From NCBI RefSeq assembly GCF_009789575.1, contig NZ_CP046908.1:3873001-3937000 (forward strand): a stretch of DNA of 64,000 nucleotides, read 5' to 3'. The position numbers and the translations under genes are program-made. Numbering within the stretch: position 1 is the first letter of the stretch; every line of letters begins with the position of its first letter. Below are positions 49,508 through 58,880 of the stretch, piece by piece. The stretch comes from Stappia indica (GTDB lineage: Bacteria; Pseudomonadota; Alphaproteobacteria; Rhizobiales; Stappiaceae). A model generated the notes under the pieces. The model was not told the origin of the DNA and ran no database searches. It saw only the letters and a list, made by a program, of their open reading frames with translations.

Positions 49508-50837
49508 TGGTGAGGCCCTTCAGCAGCAGGCTCGGCACCTGGTAGGCCGAGCGCGTGTCGAGGTCGCTGCCCGCTTCCAGCGAGGCGAACATCGGGATCA
49601 GGTTGCCGGCGATGGTGATCTCCGAGACCGGATAGGCGATGGCGCCGTCCTCGATCCAGAAGCCCGAAGCTCCGCGCGAGTAATCCCCGGTGACGCCGTT
49701 GACGCCGTGGCCGATGAGGTCGGTGACCAGCAGGCCGGTGCCGATCTCTGCCAGCATCTCCTCTTGCGAGCGCGTGCCGGGCGACAGGGTGAGGTTGGTG
49801 GTCGAGGGGCTGGTGCCCGCGCCCCCGCGCGATGCCCGCCCGTTGGGGGCAAGGCCGAGTTCGCGTGCCGCCGGCGTATCCAGCAGCCACGTTTTCAGGA
49901 CGCCGTCCTCCACCAGCACCAGCGGAGCCACCGGACGGCCCTCGCCGTCGAAGGGACGGCTCGCCGGGCCGCGCGGCCGGGTCGGGTCGTCGGTGATGGA
50001 GGTCCCCGCGGCGAAGATCCGCTCGCCCATCCGCTCCTTCAGGAAGCTGGTGCCCCGCGCGATGGCCGCGCCATTGATGGCGCCGGCGAAATGCCCCAGC
50101 AGCGAGCGTGCCGCGCGCGGCTCGTAGACGATATCGGCGGTGCGGGTGGAGAGCTTGCGCGGGTTGAGCCGGGCGACGGCCCGCTCGCCGGCACGCCGGC
50201 CGATCTCGCGCGGATCGGCAAGGTCGGCGAGAAAGCCGCGGCTGTCGAAGTCGTAGTCCCGCTCCATCGCCGTGCCTTCGCCGGCGACCGCCGTCGCCGA
50301 GACGCCGTGGCGCGAGACGAGATATCCCCCGCAAAAGCCTTCGCTGGTCGCCAGAACCATGCCGGCGAGGCGGAACGAGGCACTGGCGCCGCCCGAGCGG
50401 CTGACGCCCTTCACGGCAAGGGCCGCGGCCTCCGCCTCGCGGGCGCGCTCGGTGAGCGCTTCGGCATCCACCTCAACCGCGTCGAGCAGTTCGAGATCGG
50501 GAAACTCGCTGGCGAGCTCTGCGGCCGGCACGAGGCCCGCGAACGGGTCCTCCGGGGCGACGCGGGCCATGGCGACGGCGCGCTCGGCAAGGGTCGCGCC
50601 CTCGCGGAAGTCGTTGGAGGAAACGCTGGCGACCCGGTGGCCGCAGAACACGCGCAAGGTGACGTCGTCGGCCTCCGAGCGCTCGCTCTCCTCAAGCTTT
50701 CCCTCGCGCATCTCGACGCCGAGCGAGACGCCGGTGGCGGCCACCACGTCGGCCGCGTCGGCGCCTGCCTTGAGGGCGGCAGCGACGAGCGCGCGGGCCT
50801 CGTCCATCAGCCGTGTCTGGTCAATCGGGTGCTGCAT
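49494..50837 (-). CDS. pmbA: PmbA/TldE subunit of the TldD/E metalloprotease
   Basis: 447 aa. It has the TldE fold without the HExxxH zinc helix, for example SATAVAGEGTAMERDYDFDS and GASGFWIEDGAIAYPVSEIT. It pairs with TldD, encoded 5 kb away at 55864-57288, to trim peptides; known TldD/E pairs mature microcin B17 or degrade small unfolded proteins. ATG 50837 follows AAGGACCACGAG. It leads the operon running to lpxK. Confidence 0.93.
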   Translation of the reverse strand: MQHPIDQTRLMDEARALVAAALKAGADAADVVAATGVSLGVEMREGKLEESERSEADDVTLRVFCGHRVASVSSNDFREGATLAERAVAMARVAPEDPFAGLVPAAELASEFPDLELLDAVEVDAEALTERAREAEAAALAVKGVSRSGGASASFRLAGMVLATSEGFCGGYLVSRHGVSATAVAGEGTAMERDYDFDSRGFLADLADPREIGRRAGERAVARLNPRKLSTRTADIVYEPRAARSLLGHFAGAINGAAIARGTSFLKERMGERIFAAGTSITDDPTRPRGPASRPFDGEGRPVAPLVLVEDGVLKTWLLDTPAARELGLAPNGRASRGGAGTSPSTTNLTLSPGTRSQEEMLAEIGTGLLVTDLIGHGVNGVTGDYSRGASGFWIEDGAIAYPVSEITIAGNLIPMFASLEAGSDLDTRSAYQVPSLLLKGLTIAGE

Positions 50838-51073
50838 CTCGTGGTCCTTGCGGGGCGGGAGGCGGTCCGCTGAGCGGTCGCTGGCGACCGTAGTGCCGGG
50901 GCTGCGCTTCGGCAAGCCGGTCGCTGTGGCGGTTCAGGTTTTGTTTGCCGTGTTCGGTGACCAATCCCTAACCCTGGTTGCAACCGGAAAGTGTTAACCG
51001 TGCTTGTTAAGCAGATCGGGACGGCTCGCTGCTAGTGTGAACCCATCAGAGGCCAGACAAAAACATTGGCCCG

Positions 51074-51670
51074 ATGGAGAGCGAATTGAGCCGTCAAACA
51101 GCACATCAGGACGCCACTGCCAAAGGATCGGGCCGCACCGCGCGGCTCGATCCCTCGCAGATGCCGCACCGCTTCGCGGCCCGCGGCACGGCCTGCGAGC
51201 CGACGCAACTCGACGTCTATATCGACCGCCAGCAGGTCATCGTCAAACGCCGGCTCGCCGGCCTGCCGCTGACCCTTGCCCAGCCGGTTGCCGTCTTCCT
51301 CGGCGTCTTCGCCGAGGTCACGCCGGGCGAGGCGCCGGGCACGCTGAAGGCCCGTATCGGCCTGATGCACCGCGATCCCGCAATGTCCATCGAACTGGCG
51401 TGCGACGACCGCCTCGAGGACCTTGCCGAAGACTGGTGCGCCTGGGGCGAGGCCCTCGGCCTGCCGCTGCTCCTGGTCGAGCCGGACGGCAGCGTCAGCC
51501 GCATCGACGGACCCGGCAATCCGGGGCGTACGCCGATGGCGCCGACCCGCCGCCGCGTCGCGGCCCTTACCGCTCGCCGGCCGCGCTTCCTGCTGCGCCG
51601 CAAGCCGGGCAGCCGCTCGCAGGCCTCCGCCGTCCATCGCGGCGAGCGCGAGCTGATCGCCCGTAATTGA
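51074..51670 (+). CDS. DUF6101-like protein of unknown function
   Basis: 198 aa. RYFAARG-like text appears as PHRFAARGTACEPTQLDVYI, and LAGLPLTLAQPVAVFLGV is a hydrophobic amphipathic stretch rather than a clear membrane helix. The C-terminus is very basic (RRPRFLLRRKPGSRSQ). It matches small proteins annotated DUF6101 in Hyphomicrobiales, as far as I recall. The ribosome site is weak. It stops 18 bases before the convergent ubiA stop. Confidence 0.7.
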   Translation: MESELSRQTAHQDATAKGSGRTARLDPSQMPHRFAARGTACEPTQLDVYIDRQQVIVKRRLAGLPLTLAQPVAVFLGVFAEVTPGEAPGTLKARIGLMHRDPAMSIELACDDRLEDLAEDWCAWGEALGLPLLLVEPDGSVSRIDGPGNPGRTPMAPTRRRVAALTARRPRFLLRRKPGSRSQASAVHRGERELIARN

Positions 51671-51688
51671 TTGAAAAGCAGGCGCTTT

Positions 51689-52633
51689 TTACAGGAGCGC
51701 CTGCACCATCGCGTCCAGCACGAGACCGGCGAACAGGATCCAGCCATAGCTCGTGTTGGAGCGGAACAGCTTCAAACACTGGTCCGGATCGTCGATGTCG
51801 AGCCGGACGATCTGCCAGACCAGATGGGCAAGGCCGACGGCCAGGCCGAGGAACGCCGCCGGTCCCGCATCCACTCCGAACAGCGCCAGCGCGAACAGCA
51901 CCGTCGCCCCGCCGTAAAGGGCGGCGAGCGCCGGCTTTGTCCACGTTCCGAAGAGGCGCGCGGTCGAGCGCACCCCGACCAGCGCGTCGTCTTCCTTGTC
52001 CTGATGCGCGTAGATCGTGTCGTAGCCGATCGTCCACAGGATGCCCCCGCAATACAGCGCCACCGCCGGCCAGTCGAGCCGGCCGAACGCGGCCGCCCAG
52101 CCCATCAGCGCACCCCAGGAAAAGGCAAGGCCGAGAAACAGCTGCGGCCAGTTCGTCACCCGTTTCATGAACGGATAGACCGCAACGACCGCCAGCGAGG
52201 CGATGCCGAGCAGGATGGCGAAGCCGTTGAACTGAAGCAGCACAGCCAGTCCGACAACTAGCTGCAACAAAAGGAAGAATTTCGCCTGCCCGCGAGTGAC
52301 CTGGCCGGAGGGAAGCGGACGCGAGCGGGTGCGCGCGACCTTGTCGTCGATCTCCTGATCGACGAGGTCGTTATAGGTGCAGCCGGCGCCGCGCATGGCG
52401 ATGGCGCCGATCATGAAGAGCAGAAGGTGCCAGGGGTCGGGCCCGGCCCGGCCGCCGGCTATCCCCGCAAGCGCGGCCGACCACCAGCACGGCCAAAGCA
52501 GCAGCCACCAGCCGATGGGCCGCTCCCAGCGCGCCAGTCTTGCGTAGGGCCGCAGCCATTCCGGGGCCCTTGTGTCGACCCAGTGTCCCCGCACCGCATC
52601 CGCCACGCGGCCCGCGATCGTGTCGTTTTGCAT
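51689..52633 (-). CDS. ubiA: 4-hydroxybenzoate polyprenyltransferase
   Basis: 314 aa, about eight membrane helices. The two Asp-rich motifs are NDLVDQEID and DTIYAHQDKEDD, which hold Mg-diphosphate. It attaches the prenyl tail in ubiquinone synthesis. It is divergent from purD, with 150 bases between. Confidence 0.94.
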   Translation of the reverse strand: MQNDTIAGRVADAVRGHWVDTRAPEWLRPYARLARWERPIGWWLLLWPCWWSAALAGIAGGRAGPDPWHLLLFMIGAIAMRGAGCTYNDLVDQEIDDKVARTRSRPLPSGQVTRGQAKFFLLLQLVVGLAVLLQFNGFAILLGIASLAVVAVYPFMKRVTNWPQLFLGLAFSWGALMGWAAAFGRLDWPAVALYCGGILWTIGYDTIYAHQDKEDDALVGVRSTARLFGTWTKPALAALYGGATVLFALALFGVDAGPAAFLGLAVGLAHLVWQIVRLDIDDPDQCLKLFRSNTSYGWILFAGLVLDAMVQALL

Positions 52634-52783
52634 CGCCTCACCTGTCGGCTATCCGCCCGCGCCGTGATACCGCCTTTGGGCTGCGGATGAAAGGCCAGCG
52701 GGCGCGTCAGGGCTTGTCTGCGACCCCGCCGCAGGCTAGGAGGCGGCAATTCCTCAAAAACATCGCGACGGGGTGAGCGACAG

Positions 52784-54070
52784 ATGAATATCCTCCTGAT
52801 CGGATCCGGCGGCCGCGAACACGCCCTTGCCTGGGCCATCGCCAACTCGCCGCTGACCGGCCGCCTCCACGTCGCCCCCGGCAATGCCGGCATCGCCGAG
52901 GAAGCCACCTGCGTCGCGCTCGACACCTCCGACCCCTCTGCCGTCATCGCCTATTGCCGCGACCAGGAGATCGGTCTCGTCGTCGTCGGACCGGAAGGGC
53001 CGCTGGTCGCCGGCCTCGTCGACGAGCTGATGGACGCCGGCATCAAGGCCTTCGGTCCGCGCAAGGCACCGGCGAGCCTGGAAGGCTCGAAGGGCTTCAC
53101 CAAGGACCTTTGTGCCCGTGCCGCGATCCCCACCGCCGCCTATGGCCGCTTCACGGATGCCGCCGCCGCCAAGGCCTATATCGCTGAGGTCGGCGCGCCT
53201 ATCGTCGTCAAGGCGGATGGGCTTGCCGCCGGCAAGGGCGTCGTCGTGGCGATGACCGAGGCCGAGGCGCTCGCCGCGGTAGATGCTTGTTTTGACGGCG
53301 AATTCGGCGCTGCCGGCGCCGAGGTCGTGGTCGAGGAATTCCTGGAAGGCGAGGAGGCGAGCCTCTTCGTGCTGTCCGACGGCCGCAACGTGCTGCCGCT
53401 CGCCAGCGCCCAGGACCACAAGCGCGTGGGCGAGGGCGACACCGGCCCGAACACCGGCGGCATGGGCGCCTATTCCCCGGCGCCGGTGATGACGCCGGAG
53501 CTGACCGAGCGCGCCATGCGCGAGATCGTCGAGCCGACCGTGGCAACGCTGGCCGCCGAGGGAACGCCCTTCGTCGGCGTGCTCTATGCCGGGTTGATGA
53601 TGACCGCGGACGGCCCGAAGCTGATCGAATACAACGTCCGCTTCGGCGATCCGGAGTGCCAGGTGCTGATGATGCGGCTCAAGGACGACATCGTCACCTT
53701 GATGCTCGCCTGCATCGACGGGACGCTCGACAAGGTCGGCGCGCGCTGGCGCGACGAGGTGGCGTTGACCGTGGTGCTGGCCGCGAACGGCTATCCCGGC
53801 GTCTACGACAAGGGCACGGTTATCCACGGTCTGGAGGCGCTCGAGGGGGACCCCGCGCTCAAGGTCTTCCATGCCGGAACGCGGCGCGACGACGACGGCC
53901 GGCTGCTCGCAAACGGCGGGCGCGTGCTCAACGTCACGGCGCTCGGGCGCACCGTCGCGGAAGCCCGCGAGCGCGCCTATGCCGCCATCGAACGCATTGA
54001 TTGGGCTGAAGGTTTTTGCCGCCGCGACATCGGCTGGCGGGCGGTCGCGCGCGAGGACGGCACGGCCTGA
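52784..54070 (+). CDS. purD: Phosphoribosylamine--glycine ligase
   Basis: 428 aa ATP-grasp enzyme of the purine pathway. [20 protein letters not shown] is the N-terminal nucleotide loop, [16 protein letters not shown] the ATP-grasp loop, and [13 protein letters not shown] the glycine-site segment. All landmarks are intact. It is followed by the inverted repeats at 54093-54160. Confidence 0.96.
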   Translation: MNILLIGSGGREHALAWAIANSPLTGRLHVAPGNAGIAEEATCVALDTSDPSAVIAYCRDQEIGLVVVGPEGPLVAGLVDELMDAGIKAFGPRKAPASLEGSKGFTKDLCARAAIPTAAYGRFTDAAAAKAYIAEVGAPIVVKADGLAAGKGVVVAMTEAEALAAVDACFDGEFGAAGAEVVVEEFLEGEEASLFVLSDGRNVLPLASAQDHKRVGEGDTGPNTGGMGAYSPAPVMTPELTERAMREIVEPTVATLAAEGTPFVGVLYAGLMMTADGPKLIEYNVRFGDPECQVLMMRLKDDIVTLMLACIDGTLDKVGARWRDEVALTVVLAANGYPGVYDKGTVIHGLEALEGDPALKVFHAGTRRDDDGRLLANGGRVLNVTALGRTVAEARERAYAAIERIDWAEGFCRRDIGWRAVAREDGTA

Positions 54071-54092
54071 GGGCCGCTTTCGGCGCTTGCAG

Positions 54093-54160
54093 AATTTCGA
54101 GACGGATTTTGCGAAATTCCGTCTCGAAATTCGTAAAATTCGAGAATCGCCTCTCGAAAT
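54093..54160. repeat. Two adjacent inverted repeats with TTTCGAGA half-sites
   Basis: First palindrome: AATTTCGAGACGGA (54093-54106) and TCCGTCTCGAAATT (54118-54131), 14-base perfect arms with an 11-base gap. Second: ATTCGAGA (54138-54145) and TCTCGAAAT (54152-54160) with a six-base gap. The stretch is AT-rich for this genome and lies between purD and the dehalogenase gene. There is no T-run after either stem, so it looks more like an operator than a terminator. Confidence 0.75.
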
Positions 54161-54253
54161 CGCCGATTGCGCCGGACGGCCGCAGGCGCTTCAATCGCGC
54201 CCGAGCAGGTTCCGCGAGGAGGGCCTGCCGACCGGATGGCTCGGGAGGCTTCG

Positions 54254-55165
54254 ATGCAGGGCGATGACGATCTCTTTCCAGGCTTCGCGGCGGGGATATC
54301 CCGCGGCGAGGGCGTGGATATCTTCTATCGCATCAGTGGCGGCGAGGGTCCCCCGCTCCTGCTGCTGCACGGTTATCCCCAGACCCACGCGATGTGGCAC
54401 ACTGTTGCCGGAGAACTTTCCCGCCACTTCACCGTCGTCGTGCCGGATCTGCGCGGCTACGGCCGTTCGAGTGCGCCGGAGGGCGATGCGGACCATCACC
54501 TTTATTCCAAACGCGCGATGGCGGCCGACATGGTCGCGGTCATGGCCGGGCTCGGCCACGACAGCTTCATGGTCGCCGGCCACGACCGCGGCGGGCGGGT
54601 CGGCTACCGGATGGCGCTCGACCATCCGGAGAAGGTGCGGCGGCTCGCCGTGCTCGACATCCTGCCGACCTACGACTACTGGCAGAACATGGACTGGCGC
54701 TACGGCATGGCCATCTATCACTGGCTGTTCCTGGCCCAGCCGAAGCCGCTGCCCGAACGCCTGATCAGTGGTGCCCCCGACTTCTATCTCGACCACACGC
54801 TGGCGAGCTGGACGGCGCGCAAGGACCTGTCGGCCTTCGATGCGCGCGCGCTCGCCGACTACCGGGCCTCGTTCTCTCAGCCGGCCCGCCAGCACGCGGC
54901 CTGCGAAGACTACCGGGCCGGCGCGACCATCGACATGGCGCTCGACACTGCCGACCGCGAGGCGGGCCGCAAGATCGCCTGCCCGCTGCTGACGCTCTAC
55001 GGCGACGGGGGCCTGGCGCAAAAGACCGCGACCCCGGTCGAGACCTGGTCGCGCTGGGCGAGCGACGTGCGCGGGCAGGGCGTCGATGCCGGCCACTTCC
55101 TGGTGGAAGAGGCCCCGGCGGCAACGCTCGCCGCGCTGCTGCCGTTCCTTCTGGGCGAGGCGTGA
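54254..55165 (+). CDS. Probable fluoroacetate/haloacetate dehalogenase (alpha/beta hydrolase)
   Basis: 303 aa. Catalytic positions agree with the well-studied Rhodopseudomonas palustris fluoroacetate dehalogenase: nucleophile Asp111 with Arg112 and Arg115 (GHDRGGR), Asp135 (VLDILPTY), His156-Trp157 (YHWLFLAQP), Tyr220 (CEDYRAGA) and base His281 (DAGHFL), each one place later than in that enzyme. It should convert a haloacetate to glycolate and halide. ATG 54254 follows GGGAGG. No signal peptide. It lies between the inverted repeats and the repeat-rich spacer. Activity on C-F bonds is a prediction from these residues. Confidence 0.85.
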   Translation: MQGDDDLFPGFAAGISRGEGVDIFYRISGGEGPPLLLLHGYPQTHAMWHTVAGELSRHFTVVVPDLRGYGRSSAPEGDADHHLYSKRAMAADMVAVMAGLGHDSFMVAGHDRGGRVGYRMALDHPEKVRRLAVLDILPTYDYWQNMDWRYGMAIYHWLFLAQPKPLPERLISGAPDFYLDHTLASWTARKDLSAFDARALADYRASFSQPARQHAACEDYRAGATIDMALDTADREAGRKIACPLLTLYGDGGLAQKTATPVETWSRWASDVRGQGVDAGHFLVEEAPAATLAALLPFLLGEA

Positions 55166-55313
55166 TCGCCGTTTTTTGAAGCGCCGGCAGCGCCTGGGAC
55201 GACGCGCAAGCGCCGTGGCCCGCCGGTCCCGGGTCGCAGCTGCGCCTTGCCCGGGAGGACGCTGGGAGAGGGCGGAGCGAGGAGCTTGGGAGGCGGCGGC
55301 TGCCTCCCGTCTC

Positions 55314-55400
55314 ACGCCTGCCGAGGTTGCCAATGGATCCCGGCTCTCCGGCTTCGCTTGCGGCCGGGAAGACGTCCGAGGGGGAGGCAGAGCGGTGCCC
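55314..55400 (+). repeat. 87-bp direct repeat, copy 1
   Basis: Matches 55694-55780 with three mismatches (at 55337, 55358 and 55370), offset exactly 380 bases. It contains the hairpin CCCGGCTCTCCGG..CGGCCGGG and ends in GGCAGAGCGGTGCCC. Confidence 0.9.
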
Positions 55401-55693
55401 AAGAGGGCGCTGGGAGAGGGAGGCAGCGCCTTGCCCGGGAAGACGCCGGAGGGGTCGGAGCGAGGGGCTTGGGAAGCGACGGCCTTCCGCCTCATGCCGG
55501 CTAAGGGTGCCAATGGTTCCCGGTTCTGCGCTGCGCTGGACCGGGATGACGTCCTGAGAAAAAGGTACGGCCTCACATCCCCTCTGTTGTCACCCCGGCC
55601 AAGCGCAGCGCGCGCCGGGGCCCATTGGCTGCCAGAGCGGCAGCGAGACGGCATGCGGCCCCGAAGGGCGGAATGGACGGGAGGTGCGATGCA

Positions 55694-55780
55694 ACGCCTG
55701 CCGAGGTTGCCAATGGCTCCCGGCTCTCCGGCTTCGCCTGCGGCCGGGATGACGTCCGAGGGGGAGGCAGAGCGGTGCCC
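55694..55780 (+). repeat. 87-bp direct repeat, copy 2
   Basis: Second copy of the 55314-55400 unit. The following bases GGGAGGACGCAAGGAGAGGG repeat those that precede copy 1 by about 60 bases, showing that the real unit is longer and was shuffled. Confidence 0.9.
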
Positions 55781-55863
55781 GGGAGGACGCAAGGAGAGGG
55801 CGGAGCCAAGGAGCTTTAAGGAGGCGCGCCTTGCCCCAACTGCCACCATCCGAGGCTCCCGCC

Positions 55864-57288
55864 TCAGACGGCGGTGCCGCCGATGGTCATCTTGTTGATG
55901 CGCAGGGTCGGCTGGCCGACGCCGACCGGCACGCCCTGGCCCTGCTTGCCGCAGGTGCCGATGCCCGGATCGAGCGCCAGGTCGTTGCCGATGGCCTCGA
56001 CCCGCGTCAGCGCGTCCGGGCCGTTGCCGATCAGCATGGCGCCCTTGATCGGCGCGCCGATGCGTCCGTTCTCGATGCGGTAGGCCTCGGTGCAGGAGAA
56101 GACGAACTTGCCGCTGGTGATGTCGACCTGGCCGCCGCCGAAGGAGACCGCAAAGATGCCGTCCTTGACGCCTTCCAGGATTTCGCCCGGATCGCGGTCG
56201 CCGGCCAGCATCACCGTGTTGGTCATGCGCGGCATCGGAATATGGGCGAAGGACTGGCGCCGGCCGTTGCCGGTCGGGGCGACGCCCATCAGCCGGGCGT
56301 TCTGGCGGTCCTGCATGTAGCCGGTGAGAATGCCGTCCTCGATCAGCACGGTGCGCCCGCTCGGCGTGCCCTCGTCGTCGACGGTGAGCGAGCCGCGCCG
56401 GCCGCCGATGGTGCCGTCGTCGACGATGGTGACGCCCTTCGAGGCGACGCGCTGGCCCATCAGGCCGGCAAAGGCGGAGGTCTTCTTGCGGTTGAAGTCG
56501 CCTTCCAGCCCGTGGCCGACGGCCTCATGCAGCAGGATGCCGGGCCAGCCGGGGCCAAGCACCACGTCGAAGCTGCCGGCGGGAGCGGGCACCGCTTCCA
56601 GATTGACCAGCGCCTGGCGCAGCGCCTCGTCGACGGCATGCTTCCAGCTGTCCTCGGTCAGGAAGGCCTCGACCATGTCGCGCCCACCGAAGCCGTGCGA
56701 GCCGCTTTCCTGCCGGCTGCCGTCGCCGGCGACCACCGAGACGCCGAAGCGCACCAGCGGGCGCACGTCGCGCACCCGGTGCCCGTCGGCGCGCAGGATC
56801 TCCACCACCTGCCAGGAACTGGCGAGCGAGACGCTGACCTGCCGCACCTTGGGATCGCGGGCCCGCGCATAGGCATCGATCCGCTGCAGCAGCGTGACCT
56901 TGTCGGCAAAGACCGGCGAGGCGATGGGGTTGCCGTCGCCGTAAAGCCTTGCGTTGGTTCGCGGCGGGGCCTCCGCATAGGTGCCTGAATGGCCGGAGGC
57001 GACGGCGGAGACTGCGTCGGCGGCCCGCTCGAGCGCTGCGACCGAGATCTCGCCGGAATGGGCGTAGCCGGCGGCCTCTCCGGCAACGGCGCGCAGGCCG
57101 AAGCCGCGGCTGGTGTCGTAATTGGCGCCCTTCAGCCGGCCGTTGTCGAAGACGAGGCTCTCCGACTGCCGGTATTCGAGGAAGAGCTCGCCGTCGTCGG
57201 CGCCCTTGAGAGCGCGGGCGAGCACGCTGCGCGCCTGCTCCTCGCTCAGGCCGGCACCGGCAATCAGGTCGGTCGTGGCATCGCTCAT
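55864..57288 (-). CDS. tldD: Metalloprotease TldD
   Basis: 474 aa. The zinc helix HEAVGH (HExxxH) is present with GHGLEGDFNRK beside it, and the C-terminal CGKQGQGVPVGVGQPTLRI is typical. It is the catalytic half of the TldD/E heterodimer; pmbA is at 49494-50837. ATG 57288 gives the usual N-terminus. It is followed on the same strand by the repeat spacer and preceded by ialB and the divergent cytochrome oxidase operon, a conserved order in Hyphomicrobiales. Confidence 0.95.
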   Translation of the reverse strand: MSDATTDLIAGAGLSEEQARSVLARALKGADDGELFLEYRQSESLVFDNGRLKGANYDTSRGFGLRAVAGEAAGYAHSGEISVAALERAADAVSAVASGHSGTYAEAPPRTNARLYGDGNPIASPVFADKVTLLQRIDAYARARDPKVRQVSVSLASSWQVVEILRADGHRVRDVRPLVRFGVSVVAGDGSRQESGSHGFGGRDMVEAFLTEDSWKHAVDEALRQALVNLEAVPAPAGSFDVVLGPGWPGILLHEAVGHGLEGDFNRKKTSAFAGLMGQRVASKGVTIVDDGTIGGRRGSLTVDDEGTPSGRTVLIEDGILTGYMQDRQNARLMGVAPTGNGRRQSFAHIPMPRMTNTVMLAGDRDPGEILEGVKDGIFAVSFGGGQVDITSGKFVFSCTEAYRIENGRIGAPIKGAMLIGNGPDALTRVEAIGNDLALDPGIGTCGKQGQGVPVGVGQPTLRINKMTIGGTAV

Positions 57289-57783
57289 CGGTCGTGTCCC
57301 GCGAAAGAGGTATCTGAAAGGGAAACTAGGGGGTCGGGCCGCACTTGCACAGCCCCGCCGGAGACAGCGGGACGAAAACAGCCGGGAGTTGAGCGCGGAG
57401 GGGAGGTTGCGAGTCTCTCTAGAGAGGCGGCCGAGATGGAGGCGCCAGCCACCCCTCAAGGCTGTCACGCCTGCGCAGGCAGGCGTCCAGTATCCGCCGA
57501 GGCGTATGGTGCCGCGACGGCGGCAGCCTCCGGTCATGCGGCGGCACAATACGGCTGGAACCGGACCGCCCCTGGCTACTGGCCCCCGGCCTCCGGCTTC
57601 GCCGGAACCGGGGTGACAGGCAGAGAGTGCGGCTCGGGCAATATGCCTTCACTGCCGCCATGCGAAAGATCGTCGTGATCTTCAGTGCGTGAAGGAAAGA
57701 CAAACCCAGCGATCTGTGTTGACGACCCGGCCGCCGAAATCCGCGTCTCCGGCTTCAACCCGCCGGAAAAACCGAGAAGCCGC
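57289..57783. repeat. Gene-free spacer with composite intergenic repeat
   Basis: No gene is seen. 57461-57500 repeats the GCCTGCGCAGGC..TCCAGTATCC element of 8305-8344; 57576-57618 repeats the hairpin element of 8407-8449 (CTACTGG, CCCGG, CTCCGGCTTCGCCGGA, CCGGG); 57661 repeats TGCGAAAGATCG of 8494. The order and rough spacing match. A small palindrome CTCTCTAGAGAG lies near 57414. Confidence 0.78.
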
Positions 57784-58314
57784 TTACGGCAGGGCGGCAA
57801 AGCCTTCCGAGAAACCGTTCAGCGAGATCGGGATGCCGATGCCTTCTTCCGGCGTCTGGAAGATGACGAAGGTGGCGGCACTGCCCTTCTGCATCTTCTC
57901 GATCAGGTCGTCCTGCATGACCACCTCGACGATGCAGCCGTTGGGCAGGCAGCGCACGAAGCCGGCGCGCCCGACATCGGCATCGTCGACGCGAAGGCCG
58001 AGGCCCATCGGCAGCAGCACGCCGAGCGGCGCCAGCACGCGCAGCAGGCGCGACTGCTTGTCGGCGGTCTTCAGCACGATGACGGAGAGGCCGACATTCT
58101 CGCGGTCGTCGGCGGTGACGTTCTGGATCAGCGCGCATTGCTCTTCCTGCGCGCCGGCCGGCGTGTCGCAGCGCATCTGCCAGTCGCCGTGCACGGAGCG
58201 GACCGCGCCCTGGGCATGGGCCAGCGGAACGGCCACGACATTGGCCAGAACGGTGGCCACAAGGGCGAGAACGGCCGCGAGGCGGAACGTGGTCGGCTTG
58301 GTCAAAACAGGCAC
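57784..58314 (-). CDS. Invasion-associated locus B (IalB) family exported protein
   Basis: 176 aa from GTG 58314, with GGAG eight bases upstream. A signal peptide (LALVATVLANVVAVPLAHA) precedes the IalB fold: HGDWQMRCDTPAG, EQCALIQNV, and the paired Cys region RCLPNGCIVEVVM. The family is named from Bartonella, where IalB affects red-cell entry, but it is widespread in free-living rhizobia and its biochemical role is unknown. Conserved neighbour of tldD and the cox operon. Confidence 0.87.
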   Translation of the reverse strand: MPVLTKPTTFRLAAVLALVATVLANVVAVPLAHAQGAVRSVHGDWQMRCDTPAGAQEEQCALIQNVTADDRENVGLSVIVLKTADKQSRLLRVLAPLGVLLPMGLGLRVDDADVGRAGFVRCLPNGCIVEVVMQDDLIEKMQKGSAATFVIFQTPEEGIGIPISLNGFSEGFAALP

Positions 58315-58736
58315 GGGCGAGACTCCGTAGGTTCGCAGCGGTACAATTCCCTTGGCCGGTTTCCCGGTCTTCGTGTGGTGCGCGGCGCCCCGTTTCCGGT
58401 GCGCGGCACGCCGTGTCGCCTGCCCGTCCTGCACCCCGCCCTGCGGGTCGCGGCCAGCGGCGCGGTGCGGCAGGAAGAAGCGGCAAAGGGTCCCCGGGAC
58501 GGGCGCGATCGTCGTCTGATTCGCGCGAAACCGCGCGCATTCCGCTTTGTCGGTCCTCGAAAGGTCGATTTCAAGGCGAAACCGCCCGAACGCTACCCTT
58601 TCCCGGAACGCAAGGCGCGGCGAGGGGTGTCCGCGCCGGCCACGGCGAAAGGAAGGCGAGGATTCGGCCGGAATTTGGGCATTCCCGAAACTACTGGATT
58701 GCGCAACGCGGCGGCTTATGGTTTTTCAGGCCGACT

Positions 58737-58750
58737 TTGACATCGGTCAA
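58737..58750 (+). promoter_or_regulatory. FNR/FixK-type binding palindrome upstream of ctaC
   Basis: TTGACATCGGTCAA is a perfect inverted repeat (TTGAC-N4-GTCAA). It fits the FixK2 consensus TTG(A/C)-N6-(T/G)CAA and nearly fits the FNR box. It lies about 260 bases before the ctaC start. FixK/FnrL proteins adjust terminal oxidases to oxygen in alphaproteobacteria, so control of the aa3 oxidase is plausible. Confidence 0.5.
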
Positions 58751-58880
58751 ACTGCGGTCAAGTAATCCTTGCGGCGTTTTGACACCCCTTTCTGTCATCT
58801 CGACATGCGATAAGCTAAGGGGTATCGGGCGTGGCGCGGGGTGACCCGGCGACGGGCTTGGCGTGGCGCCTGGGCGGCGC

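Larger units (their letters stand above)
55166..55863. repeat. 700-bp gene-free spacer filled with hairpin repeat elements
   Basis: No gene is supported. It holds four copies of a GCCAATGG-CCCGG-hairpin-CCGGG-TGACG element at 55329-55380, 55509-55555, 55591-55629 (inverted) and 55709-55760, set in degenerate longer units bordered by GCCCGGGAGGACGC-type text near 55250, 55433 and 55777. Open frames that cross it are repeat-driven and change phase between copies. Confidence 0.8.

Noticed and set aside
55197-55898. Open frames crossing the spacer before tldD
   Set aside because: They run through the hairpin repeats, shift phase between copies, and have no ribosome site or known domain.
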